Positions 40,071 to 48,574 of a DNA stretch of 64,000 bases are shown here, piece by piece. Source of the stretch: Ensifer adhaerens. GTDB lineage: Bacteria > Pseudomonadota > Alphaproteobacteria > Rhizobiales > Rhizobiaceae. The stretch is taken from NCBI RefSeq assembly GCF_013283195.1, contig NZ_JABEKT010000001.1, forward strand, positions 248,001 through 312,000, read 5' to 3'. The notes beneath the pieces were generated by a model. That model searched no databases. It saw nothing but the letters and a program-made list of their open reading frames with translations, and was not told the DNA's origin. Made by a program: the position numbers and the translations under genes. Every line of letters begins with the position of its first letter. The first letter of the stretch is position 1.

Positions 40071-40828
40071 TCGAGCTTTCCCACATCGAAAAGCGCTTCG
40101 GCGACAACCTCGTGCTGAAGGACATCTCCGTGACGCTGGCGGAGGGCACGGTGACGGCGCTGGTCGGCCCGTCGGGCGGCGGCAAGAGCACGCTTTTGCG
40201 CTGCATCAACCTCTTGGAGATCCCGACGTCAGGTTCGATCCGGCTCGGCGACGACCAGCTCGACTTTCAGCCGGGACGCAAGACCGGCTGGCAGGCGATC
40301 CAGCGCCTGCGCCGCCAGACGGGCATGGTATTCCAGAACTTTCAGCTTTTCCCGCACCAGACGGCACTCGGAAACGTCATGGAGGGCCTTGTCACCGTCC
40401 TGAAATGGCCTGCCGACAAAGCGCGCGCCCGCGCCATGGAACTGCTCGAAAAGGTCGGCATGGCCCACAAGGCCGATGCTTGGCCGGCAACGCTCTCCGG
40501 TGGCCAGCAGCAGCGCGTGGCAATCGCCCGCGCATTGGCCCCGTCACCGCGCGTCCTTCTCTGCGACGAGCCGACCTCGGCGCTCGATCCGGAACTGGCC
40601 GAGGAAGTGGTCGAAGTATTGAGCCGGCTTGCCCGCGAAGGCACGACCATGGTGATGGCGACCCACGACCTCCGGCTCGCCTCGCGCGTCGCTGACAAGG
40701 TAGTGTTCCTCGACGGCGGTGTGATCGTCGAAAGCGGCGCTCCGAAAACCATCTTCTCGACGCCCGAGCGCGAGCGCACCAAGAAGTTCATCGCCTCGCT
40801 GAGCGCACCGCACAGCTACGATATCTGA
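40067..40828 (+). CDS. Amino-acid ABC transporter ATP-binding protein
   Basis: A 253-residue ABC ATPase: Walker A GPSGGGKS (about 33-40), Q-loop MVFQNFQLFPHQ, signature LSGGQQQRVAI, Walker B VLLCDEPTSALDPE and switch His in ATHDL. FQxFxLFPHxT is typical of polar amino-acid importers. It ends the three-gene importer started at 38509. Confidence 0.93.
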   Translation: MIELSHIEKRFGDNLVLKDISVTLAEGTVTALVGPSGGGKSTLLRCINLLEIPTSGSIRLGDDQLDFQPGRKTGWQAIQRLRRQTGMVFQNFQLFPHQTALGNVMEGLVTVLKWPADKARARAMELLEKVGMAHKADAWPATLSGGQQQRVAIARALAPSPRVLLCDEPTSALDPELAEEVVEVLSRLAREGTTMVMATHDLRLASRVADKVVFLDGGVIVESGAPKTIFSTPERERTKKFIASLSAPHSYDI

Positions 40829-40976
40829 GCGGAGATTTAGTTGCTCGTGGTGACCGGTATCGAGGCTACCGACGAGTGGGAAGGCGAACGCATTCACGCG
40901 TCGCCATGCTCATGCGCTCTCTTGCCGGCCCTCCTCCCAACGCGCCTCCTGTCACCTCGCGCCCTTGCTGTCTGTT

Positions 40977-41102
40977 GTCATCCTCGGGCTTGACCCGAGG
41001 ATCCACGCCACGGACAAGGTCTTCACAGCGCCTAACGACGCGCCCCTCCCTCACCGCCTCGATGCGGCCCCATTGGATCCTCGGGTCAAGCCCGAGGATG
41101 AC
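40977..41102. repeat. Inverted repeat pair of an intergenic palindromic element
   Basis: Two 29-base arms (40977-41005 and 41074-41102) are perfect reverse complements, each built around CCTCGGGCTTGACCCGAGG, itself an imperfect hairpin. About 68 bases separate them. Such arms are widespread in rhizobial intergenic DNA. The rest of the 40829-41201 gap holds only the pyc terminator. Confidence 0.85.
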
Positions 41103-41152
41103 GCGAGAGGAGGATATCGCGGAGAGCTGGCTCCTTCCCCTCAGACATAAGA

Positions 41153-41180
41153 AAACGGCCGGATTCGCATCCGGCCGTTT
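41153..41180 (-). terminator. pyc terminator
   Basis: An 11-bp stem (AAACGGCCGGA 41153-41163 with TCCGGCCGTTT 41170-41180), 6-base loop, then TCTTAT on the minus strand; 22 bases past the pyc stop. Confidence 0.85.
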
Positions 41181-41201
41181 CCATCAAACAGTTCGCTGCA
41201 A

Positions 41202-44200
41202 TCAGCCGCCAAAGACGATCAGCAGGTCCTTGGCATCGATCTGGTCGCCGGCACGCACCAGAACTTCGGCAACCGTGCCGTCCTTCTCCGCGTGCAGCGC
41301 CGTTTCCATCTTCATCGCCTCGATCGACAGCAGCACGTCGCCGGCCTTGACCGCCTGGCCTGCATGGACTGCAACCGTCGAGATCACGCCTGGCATCGGC
41401 GCGCCGAGTTGCACGGCGTTGCCGGCCTCCGCCTTGCGGCGGATGGCGCTGGACGCGCCGCGGTTGCGATCGGGAACCTTGATCGGACGCGGCTGGCCGT
41501 TGAGTTCGAAGAACACCTTGACCATGCCCTTCTCGTCGATCTCGCCCTGGGTCTGGTTGAGGATGACGAGCGTCTTGCCCTTTTCGAGGTCGGCGAACAG
41601 TTCCTCGCCCGGCGCCATGCCGTAGAAATAGGCCGGCGTCGGCAGAACGCTGACGGGGCCATAGGTCTCGGCTGCCTGCGCATAGTCGGTAAAGACCTTG
41701 GGGTACATGAGATAGGAGGCGAACTCGTAGTCGTTGACCTCGCGCTCGAGCTTCTCTTCGATGACTTTACGCTCCGCGTCGAGGTCGGCGGCTTCCAGCA
41801 GCGAACCCGGGCGCACAACATAGGCCTTCTCGCCCTTCAGCGCCTTCTTCTGCAGGCCTTCGGGCCAACCGCCCGGAGGCTGGCCGAGATCGCCCTTCAG
41901 CATCGACACGACAGACTCCGGGAAAGCGATGTCCTTGGCCGGGTTCTCGACATCGGCGACGGTCAGGTCCTGGCTGACCATCATCAGCGCCATGTCACCG
42001 ACCACCTTCGACGACGGCGTCACCTTGACGATATCGCCGAACATCTGGTTGGCGTCGGCATAGGCCTGCGCCACTTCGTGCCAGCGGGTTTCGAGACCGA
42101 GCGAGCGGGCCTGCTCCTTGAGGTTGGTGAACTGGCCGCCCGGCATTTCGTGGAGGTAGACTTCGGACGCCGGGCCCTTGAGATCGCTCTCGAAGGCTGC
42201 GTACTGGTGGCGCACGGCTTCCCAATAGAACGAGATGCGGCGGATCCATTCGGGATCGAGGCCCGGATCACGCTCGGAGCCGCGCAAGGCTTCGACGATC
42301 GAGCCGAGGCAGGGCTGCGAGGTGTTGCCGGAGAGCGAATCCATCGCCGCGTCGACGACGTCGACGCCGGCATCGACGGCCGCAAGCACGGTGGCAGCCG
42401 CAATGCCCGAGGTGTCGTGGGTGTGGAAGTGGATCGGCAGGTCGGTCGCTTCACGCAGCGCCTTGAACAGCACGCGGGCGGCGGCCGGCTTCAGCAGTCC
42501 AGCCATGTCCTTGACTGCGATGATGTGGGCGCCGGCCTTTTCCAGCTCAGCGGCAAGCGCGGCGTAGTACTTCAGGTCGTATTTCGGCCGTGCGGCATTC
42601 AGAATGTCGCCGGTATAGCAGATCGCCGCTTCGCAGATCTTGTTCTCTTCGGCGACCGCTTCCATCGACACGCGCATGTTGTCGACCCAGTTCAGGCAGT
42701 CGAACACGCGGAAGACGTCGATGCCGCCCCGTGCCGCCTGGCGCACGAAGTATTTGACGACGTTATCGGGGTAGTTCTTGTAGCCGACGCCATTGGCGCC
42801 GCGCAGAAGCATCTGCAAGAGCAGGTTCGGCGCGTCCTCGCGGATGCGTGCCAGCCGGTCCCACGGATCTTCGGTCAGGAAGCGCATCGAAACGTCGAAT
42901 GTCGCCCCACCCCAGCATTCGAGCGAGAACAGGTTGGGCAGCGCGCGGGCATAGGTGCCGGCGACACGGGCGATGTCGTAGGTGCGCATGCGGGTGGCGA
43001 GCAGCGACTGGTGGCCGTCGCGCATCGTCGTGTCGGTGACGAGAACCTGCGGCTGCGCCCTGACCCATTCGGCAAATTTCTTCGGGCCGAGCTCGTCGAG
43101 CTTCTGCTTGGTGCCCGGCTTGATCTCGCCGCCGATGAACGGCACGACCGGAGCCGCAATCTCGTCCGACGGACGCGGCCGACCCTTGGCTTCCGGGTGG
43201 CCGTTGACGGTGACGTCGGCGAGATAGGTCAAGAGCTTGGTGGCGCGATCCTGGCGGCGCACCTGCTGGAACAGCTCCGGCGTCGTGTCGATGAAGCGGG
43301 TGGTGTAGGTGTTATCGTGGAACTTCGGGTGGCTGATGATGGCTTCGAGGAAGGTCAGGTTCGTCGCCACGCCGCGGATGCGGAATTCGCGCAGCGCGCG
43401 GATCATGCGCTGGATCGCCTCGTCCGGATTTGGAGCCCAGGCTGTCACCTTTTCCAGCAGCGGATCATAGTAGCGGGTGATGACCGCACCCGAATAGGCC
43501 GTACCGCCGTCGAGACGGATGCCGAAGCCGGTGGCTCCGCGATAGGCGGTGATGCGGCCATAGTCCGGAATGAAGTTCTGCTCCGGATCTTCCGTGGTAA
43601 TGCGGCACTGCAGCGCGTGGCCGTTGAGGCGGATGTTTTCCTGCGAGGGCACGCCCGATTCCGGCGTGCCGATAGCGTAGCCATCGAGGATGTGGATCTG
43701 CGCCTTGACGATATCGATGCCGGTGACGACCTCGGTCACCGTGTGCTCGACCTGGATGCGCGGGTTGACCTCGATGAAATAGAATTTGCCGCTGTCGGCA
43801 TCCATCAGATACTCGACGGTGCCGGCGCCGATATAGTTCGTCGCCTCGGCAATCCGCTTGGAATAGGCGGCAAGCTCTTCGCGCTGGCTGGCGCTGAGAT
43901 AGGGCGCCGGCGCACGCTCGACGACCTTCTGGTTGCGCCGCTGGATGGAGCAGTCGCGCTCGAACAGATGCACGACATTGCCGTGGGTATCGCCGAGCAC
44001 CTGGCTTTCGACGTGGCGGGCACGCTCGACCAGCTTTTCAAGATAGACCTCGTCCTTGCCGAAGGCGGCCTTGGCCTCGCGTTTAGCCTCCGTCACCTCG
44101 CGGGCGAGATCCTTCGGGTCGCGGATCGCGCGCATGCCGCGCCCGCCGCCGCCCCAGGAGGCTTTCAGCATCACCGGATAACCGATTGCCTCGGCCATCT

Positions 44201-44660
44201 TTGCGACTTCCGCCATGTCGTCGGGAAGCGGTTCGGTTGCCGGCACCACCGGGACGCCGATCGAGATCGCGAGGTTGCGGGCAGCAACCTTGTTGCCGAG
44301 CTGGCGCATGGTTTCCGGCTTCGGACCGATGAAGGTAATACCCGCCTCCGCGCAGGCCTCGGCGAACTCAGGGCTTTCCGACAGCAGGCCGTAACCCGGA
44401 TGGATGGCATCCGCGCCGGAAAGCTTGGCGACGCGGATCACTTCCTCGATCGACAGATAACTCTCGATCGGGCCGAGGTCGCGCGCCAGATGCGGGCCAC
44501 GGCCGACCTGATAACTTTCGTCCGCCTTGAAGCGGTGCAGCGCCAGTTTGTCCTCTTCAGCCCATATCGCGACCGTTTTCAGACCTAGTTCATTGGCCGC
44601 GCGGAACACGCGGATTGCAATTTCAGAACGGTTGGCAACAAGGATCTTAGAGATGGGCAA
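41202..44660 (-). CDS. pyc: Pyruvate carboxylase
   Basis: A 1152-residue single-chain anaplerotic enzyme converting pyruvate and bicarbonate to oxaloacetate. Domains in order: biotin carboxylase with ATP-grasp (KILVANRSEIAIRVFRAANELG; MLKASWGGGGRGMR), carboxyltransferase (LVTDTTMRDGHQSLLATRMRT, FHTHDTSG, AAMDSLSGNTSQP), and biotin carrier with EAMKMETA, the biotinyl Lys at 1117. The start is TTG 44660 with GAGGAG upstream; this gives the length known for rhizobial PYC, whereas the longer open frame has no good site. A promoter with 17-bp spacing lies just upstream. Confidence 0.96.
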   Translation of the reverse strand: MPISKILVANRSEIAIRVFRAANELGLKTVAIWAEEDKLALHRFKADESYQVGRGPHLARDLGPIESYLSIEEVIRVAKLSGADAIHPGYGLLSESPEFAEACAEAGITFIGPKPETMRQLGNKVAARNLAISIGVPVVPATEPLPDDMAEVAKMAEAIGYPVMLKASWGGGGRGMRAIRDPKDLAREVTEAKREAKAAFGKDEVYLEKLVERARHVESQVLGDTHGNVVHLFERDCSIQRRNQKVVERAPAPYLSASQREELAAYSKRIAEATNYIGAGTVEYLMDADSGKFYFIEVNPRIQVEHTVTEVVTGIDIVKAQIHILDGYAIGTPESGVPSQENIRLNGHALQCRITTEDPEQNFIPDYGRITAYRGATGFGIRLDGGTAYSGAVITRYYDPLLEKVTAWAPNPDEAIQRMIRALREFRIRGVATNLTFLEAIISHPKFHDNTYTTRFIDTTPELFQQVRRQDRATKLLTYLADVTVNGHPEAKGRPRPSDEIAAPVVPFIGGEIKPGTKQKLDELGPKKFAEWVRAQPQVLVTDTTMRDGHQSLLATRMRTYDIARVAGTYARALPNLFSLECWGGATFDVSMRFLTEDPWDRLARIREDAPNLLLQMLLRGANGVGYKNYPDNVVKYFVRQAARGGIDVFRVFDCLNWVDNMRVSMEAVAEENKICEAAICYTGDILNAARPKYDLKYYAALAAELEKAGAHIIAVKDMAGLLKPAAARVLFKALREATDLPIHFHTHDTSGIAAATVLAAVDAGVDVVDAAMDSLSGNTSQPCLGSIVEALRGSERDPGLDPEWIRRISFYWEAVRHQYAAFESDLKGPASEVYLHEMPGGQFTNLKEQARSLGLETRWHEVAQAYADANQMFGDIVKVTPSSKVVGDMALMMVSQDLTVADVENPAKDIAFPESVVSMLKGDLGQPPGGWPEGLQKKALKGEKAYVVRPGSLLEAADLDAERKVIEEKLEREVNDYEFASYLMYPKVFTDYAQAAETYGPVSVLPTPAYFYGMAPGEELFADLEKGKTLVILNQTQGEIDEKGMVKVFFELNGQPRPIKVPDRNRGASSAIRRKAEAGNAVQLGAPMPGVISTVAVHAGQAVKAGDVLLSIEAMKMETALHAEKDGTVAEVLVRAGDQIDAKDLLIVFGG

Positions 44661-44712
44661 GTCGGACTCCTCAAGACTTGAAACGCGGGAAATGCTGCAC
44701 CCGCGAAATGAA

Positions 44713-44741
44713 GTATTAGCGGGTCGCAGAATGAAGCGCAA
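44713..44741 (-). promoter_or_regulatory. Sigma-70-type promoter of pyc
   Basis: On the minus strand TTGCGC (44741-44736), a 17-base spacer and TAATAC (44718-44713). The leader to the TTG start would be about 45 bases. The boxes fit the vegetative consensus well for this genome type; no start-site data. Confidence 0.6.
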
Positions 44742-44775
44742 TTTCAGAGTCGAGCAGAAATCCGAGAGAATTGGA

Positions 44776-45516
44776 TCAGGAAATCAGTCCTAGCCGGAAG
44801 GCAATCGCCACGACGTGATGGCGGTTCTTGCCCTTCAGTTTCTCCTGGATGCCATTCATGTACCAGTCAACCGTGTGACTGGAGATGTCGAGCACCTTGC
44901 TGATGTCGTTCGAGGTCATGCCGTCGGCCAGATAATTGAGCGCTTCCATTTCGCGTCGCGTCATCTGTACTTCAACACGGGATGCCAGATCGGCCGAGAT
45001 CTCCGGGTCGGTCAGTTCGAGCAGCTTCCAGAACAGGCGCTTGGCGATCTGGTCGAACAGGCTGATCTCGACGGGGCTGAGATCGACGACCCGGCCGCCC
45101 ACCGTCAGGTTGCCGAGCAGGCCGCGGCGGCCGTGCACCGGGAAGATGTAGCCATCGTGAAGGCCATGGTTGCGGCCCTCGATCATCATGCTTTCCATGC
45201 GCTTGCGATGCGGATCGGAGCGGAAGGCAAACAGCGTGTCGCGCCAGCGGAAACCGCGCTGGGCGTGGCCGAGGTAGCGGATGGTCGGATCGATCACCAC
45301 ATACTTCTTGCGGATGTAGATCTGCGGCCAGCCTTCCGGCCAGCGACCGGCGAGCAGCAGCCTCAGCGGATTTTCGTGCGGCTTCGGCTGCCGGACGACA
45401 CCATAGAAGTCGAAGCCGCAGCGGTCGAGCAACCGTTCGAATTCCGGCACGATTTCTTCGCGCGTCTTCATCTCTTCGATCAGCGCAAGAAATTGCACGA
45501 GCAGCGTGATATTCAT
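44776..45516 (-). CDS. expR: LuxR-type quorum-sensing regulator ExpR
   Basis: A 246-residue regulator with an N-terminal autoinducer-binding domain (FDFYGVVRQPKPHENPLR; WPQIYIRKKYVVIDPTIRYLGHAQRGFRW; the W/Y/D residues form the acyl-homoserine-lactone pocket in the family) and a C-terminal LuxR helix-turn-helix (MTRREMEALNYLADGMTSNDISKVLDISSHTVDWYMNGIQEKL). The sequence and place between pyc and ndvA match S. meliloti ExpR, which with long-chain AHLs controls exopolysaccharide and motility genes. It is intact here, unlike in strain Rm1021 where an IS interrupts it. A dyad lies upstream. Confidence 0.9.
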   Translation of the reverse strand: MNITLLVQFLALIEEMKTREEIVPEFERLLDRCGFDFYGVVRQPKPHENPLRLLLAGRWPEGWPQIYIRKKYVVIDPTIRYLGHAQRGFRWRDTLFAFRSDPHRKRMESMMIEGRNHGLHDGYIFPVHGRRGLLGNLTVGGRVVDLSPVEISLFDQIAKRLFWKLLELTDPEISADLASRVEVQMTRREMEALNYLADGMTSNDISKVLDISSHTVDWYMNGIQEKLKGKNRHHVVAIAFRLGLIS

Positions 45517-45561
45517 GGATCACCTTCCAGGTAGAACAGGCGTGCGGGGCCCGCAAACCGG

Positions 45562-45593
45562 ACATGAATGAGCCGTTCAGGGGCCATTCATGT
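45562..45593. promoter_or_regulatory. Dyad in the expR upstream region
   Basis: Perfect 9-bp inverted repeat: ACATGAATG (45562-45570) with CATTCATGT (45585-45593), 14-base spacer, 46 bases before the expR start and 312 before ndvA. It could be an operator or an RNA hairpin in the expR leader. Confidence 0.4.
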
Positions 45594-45904
45594 TGCACCC
45601 GCGATAATTCGACATACCATGCCCGGTCTTGTGCGGAAATCGCAAGAAATCGGAATTGGACGGAAAAGATAGCAAACTATGAATACCCGCACCAAGCCCG
45701 CCGATGGGCAAACGGGGTTCCGCCGTCAAAGCCGTCTCAAGCTTCTGATTTCCCTAGGATATCGCCAATGATCGTCCCACAGCGGCCTTGACGGCCGGCA
45801 GAATCGAGCCTCGTGCCCGGCTGCCGGAGTTTGTTGAGGCGTACGCATTTGCCGCACGAATGTTTGGTGCGGCGCACAATCCGGTACCCGGAAGGGGTGA
45901 GACA

Positions 45905-47662
45905 GTGTCATTGTTCCAAGTGTATGCGAGAGCGCTCCAGTATCTTGCGGTTCACAAGTTCCGTGTCTCGGCGATCGTGCTCGCAAACGTCGTGCTCGCC
46001 GCCATCACGATTGCCGAGCCGATCCTGTTCGGCCGCATCATCGACGCCATTTCCTCCAAGGGCGAAGTCACGCCGATGCTCCTGATGTGGGCAGCGCTTG
46101 GCGTGTTCAACACCGTCGCCTTCGTTCTCGTCGCCCGCGAAGCCGACCGGCTGGCCCATGGCCGCCGTGCCACGCTTTTGACGGAGGCCTTCGGGCGTAT
46201 CGTTTCGATGCCGCTGTCCTGGCACACCCAGCGCGGCACGTCGAATGCGCTGCATACGCTGCTGCGCGCCTGCGAAACGCTGTTCGGCCTCTGGCTCGAA
46301 TTCATGCGCCAGCATCTGGCGACTGCCGTTGCCCTGATGCTCCTGATCCCGACTGCCTTTGCCATGGACGTTCGCCTGTCGCTGGTACTCGTCGTGCTCG
46401 GCATCGCCTATGTCATGATCAGCAAGGTGGTGATGAGCCGCACCAAGGAAGGCCAGGCCTCGGTCGAAAACCACTACCACACGGTTTTCTCGCACGTGTC
46501 CGACGCCATCAGCAACGTCTCGGTCGTTCACAGCTACAACCGCATCGAAGCCGAGACACGCGAACTGAAGAAGTTCACCGAACGCCTGATCTCCGCCCAG
46601 TTCCCGGTCCTCGACTGGTGGGCGCTGGCCAGCGCGCTCAACCGCGTCGCCTCGACCATCTCGATGATGGTGATCCTCGTCATCGGCACGGTGCTGGTCC
46701 AGCGCGGCGAGCTGCGCGTCGGCGAAGTCATCGCCTTCATCGGCTTTGCCAACCTGCTGATCGGCCGTCTCGACCAGATGAAGGCCTTTGTCACGCAGAT
46801 CTTCGAAGCCCGCGCCAAGCTTGAAGATTTCTTCCAGCTGGAGGATTCGGTGCGCGAACGCGAAGAGCCGGCTGGCGCCACGGACCTGGGTGCCGTCAAG
46901 GGTGAAGTCGAATTCCGCGACATCTCCTTCGACTTTGCCAACACCACTCAGGGCGTGCGCAACGTGTCGTTCACGGCCAAGGCGGGACAGACGATCGCGA
47001 TCGTCGGCCCGACTGGCGCCGGCAAGACCACGCTCGTCAACCTGCTGCAGCGCGTTCACGAGCCGCGCGACGGCCAGATCCTGATCGACGGCGTCGACAT
47101 CTCCAAGGTGACGCGCAAGTCGCTGCGCCGGTCTATCGCCACCGTCTTCCAGGACGCCGGCCTGATGAACCGCTCGATCTGCGAGAACATCCGGCTTGGC
47201 CGTGACGACGCGTCGCTCGACGAAGTGATGGCTGCTGCCGAAGCGGCTGCCGCCAGCGACTTCATCGAAAGCCGCAACAATGGCTACGACACCGTCGTCG
47301 GCGAGCGTGGAAACCGCCTGTCGGGCGGCGAGCGCCAGCGCGTCGCCATTGCCCGCGCCATCCTCAAGAATGCACCGATCCTGGTGCTCGACGAGGCGAC
47401 CAGCGCGCTCGACGTCGAGACCGAGGCCCGGGTGAAGGACGCAATCGATGCGCTGCGCAAGGATCGCACCACCTTCATCATCGCCCACCGCCTGTCGACG
47501 GTGCGCGAGGCCGATCTGGTGATCTTCATGGATCAGGGCCGGATCGTCGAAATGGGTGGCTTCAACGAGCTCAGCGCCAGCAACGGCCGCTTCGCCGCCC
47601 TGCTGCGCGCCAGCGGCATCCTGACGGACGAAGACGTCCGCATGAGCCACACGGCGGCTTGA
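45905..47662 (+). CDS. ndvA: Cyclic beta-1,2-glucan ABC exporter (ATP-binding/permease)
   Basis: A 585-residue half-size exporter with six membrane helices (about residues 15-320) fused to an ABC ATPase: Walker A GPTGAGKTT (about 365), signature LSGGERQRVAI, Walker B ILVLDEATSALD, switch His in IIAHRLS. It closely matches NdvA, which moves the cyclic glucan made by NdvB to the periplasm and is needed for nodule invasion and osmotic adaptation. I take GTG 45905 (SLFQVYARALQYLAVHKFRV follows) as start; the frame is open to 45788 and a longer form cannot be excluded. Confidence 0.95.
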   Translation: MSLFQVYARALQYLAVHKFRVSAIVLANVVLAAITIAEPILFGRIIDAISSKGEVTPMLLMWAALGVFNTVAFVLVAREADRLAHGRRATLLTEAFGRIVSMPLSWHTQRGTSNALHTLLRACETLFGLWLEFMRQHLATAVALMLLIPTAFAMDVRLSLVLVVLGIAYVMISKVVMSRTKEGQASVENHYHTVFSHVSDAISNVSVVHSYNRIEAETRELKKFTERLISAQFPVLDWWALASALNRVASTISMMVILVIGTVLVQRGELRVGEVIAFIGFANLLIGRLDQMKAFVTQIFEARAKLEDFFQLEDSVREREEPAGATDLGAVKGEVEFRDISFDFANTTQGVRNVSFTAKAGQTIAIVGPTGAGKTTLVNLLQRVHEPRDGQILIDGVDISKVTRKSLRRSIATVFQDAGLMNRSICENIRLGRDDASLDEVMAAAEAAAASDFIESRNNGYDTVVGERGNRLSGGERQRVAIARAILKNAPILVLDEATSALDVETEARVKDAIDALRKDRTTFIIAHRLSTVREADLVIFMDQGRIVEMGGFNELSASNGRFAALLRASGILTDEDVRMSHTAA

Positions 47663-47685
47663 CCGCCAAAACATCGCCGCAATCG

Positions 47686-47715
47686 AACGCCCCGGACATC
47701 CGGGGCGTTTTCTTT
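47686..47715 (+). terminator. ndvA terminator
   Basis: A 10-bp stem (AACGCCCCGG 47686-47695 with CCGGGGCGTT 47700-47709), 4-base loop and a T-rich tail (TTCTTTTT). Confidence 0.93.
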
Positions 47716-47807
47716 TTCCAACGCCTGATGTACGCCCCAATGACGCCGATGTGCATGGGGAGGCACGCACCGTGCTCCAAGCGATGGCAGGGAGAAGGGG
47801 AGCGGCC

Positions 47808-48470
47808 ATGTATGCAATTCGCTTTGAGCTCAAGGACATCGCCGACGGCATGCGCAGCCTGCGCCCAGAGGAGATCGCAGCGCCGCGCCGTCTTCTCAAA
47901 TCTCGGATCGGCCTGAGGAGCATGGGCGATGTAACCTCGCCCGATCGAAAGCTCCTGACGCCCATGGAAGGCATTGCGACCCGGTTGCTAGAAGGCACGC
48001 TCGGGATCGAGGGGGCGCAATTCGGCTCCTGGAGCGAAGTGGACTTTGATCGCTTCTTCCAGCAACATCTTGGCAGCGGCTGCTACCTCTGGATTGACGC
48101 GGATGGAACCGGCCCGGTGCCTCTGTTTCATGCGCCCTACAGTGCGCCGCGGCGAGACTGGCTGTACGTCACCGCGCTTGAAGCGGGCATGCGCCCTTGC
48201 GGAATCACGCGGGAGGATGGGCGCCTGTCGGTGATGGCGAATCTGGATTGTGATTTTACATTCGTGTTCGGTGAGGCGGAGCTGATGGCAAAATTCGACA
48301 GCGCCTTCGGCGGAAGTGACCGGATCTGCGCCGAGTTCGACGCCTTCCTGACATCGAAGGCCGTAGATTTCGGTGCGGGCGATATCTACGGCTTCATGAA
48401 AACCTGGCTGCCCGCGATTGGCGGATGCGGCGAACGCGGCTCAAATTTGGTCCGAGCCTCGATCATGTGA
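47808..48470 (+). CDS. Orphan protein in the cyclic-glucan cluster, function unknown
   Basis: A 220-residue soluble-looking protein without signal peptide or membrane segment. It begins MYAIRFELKDIADGMRSLRPEE and contains WSEVDFDRFFQQHLGSGCYLWIDADG and an acidic C-terminal half; several Cys and Trp are present. I recognise no family. ATG 47808 follows GGGGAGCGG. It lies after the ndvA terminator, so it needs its own promoter, and converges with opgC. Codon use looks like its neighbours, with slightly less typical third positions, so coding is likely but not certain. Confidence 0.65.
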   Translation: MYAIRFELKDIADGMRSLRPEEIAAPRRLLKSRIGLRSMGDVTSPDRKLLTPMEGIATRLLEGTLGIEGAQFGSWSEVDFDRFFQQHLGSGCYLWIDADGTGPVPLFHAPYSAPRRDWLYVTALEAGMRPCGITREDGRLSVMANLDCDFTFVFGEAELMAKFDSAFGGSDRICAEFDAFLTSKAVDFGAGDIYGFMKTWLPAIGGCGERGSNLVRASIM

Positions 48471-48574
48471 TTTCGGGCATGTTGCGAACCTGAAGGGCCG
48501 GGCGACCGTGGCGGATTTTCCCGCCGTTGCTCGTCTCGGCGCAGCACCGCAGTCGCTGTGCCGGGCGACGTGTC

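Noticed and set aside
41292..44588. 1098-codon open frame opposite pyc
   Set aside because: Same antisense artefact; pyc has full domain support on the other strand.
45908..47998. 696-codon minus-strand open frame opposite ndvA
   Set aside because: Antisense shadow of a well-recognised ABC exporter; no domain features.
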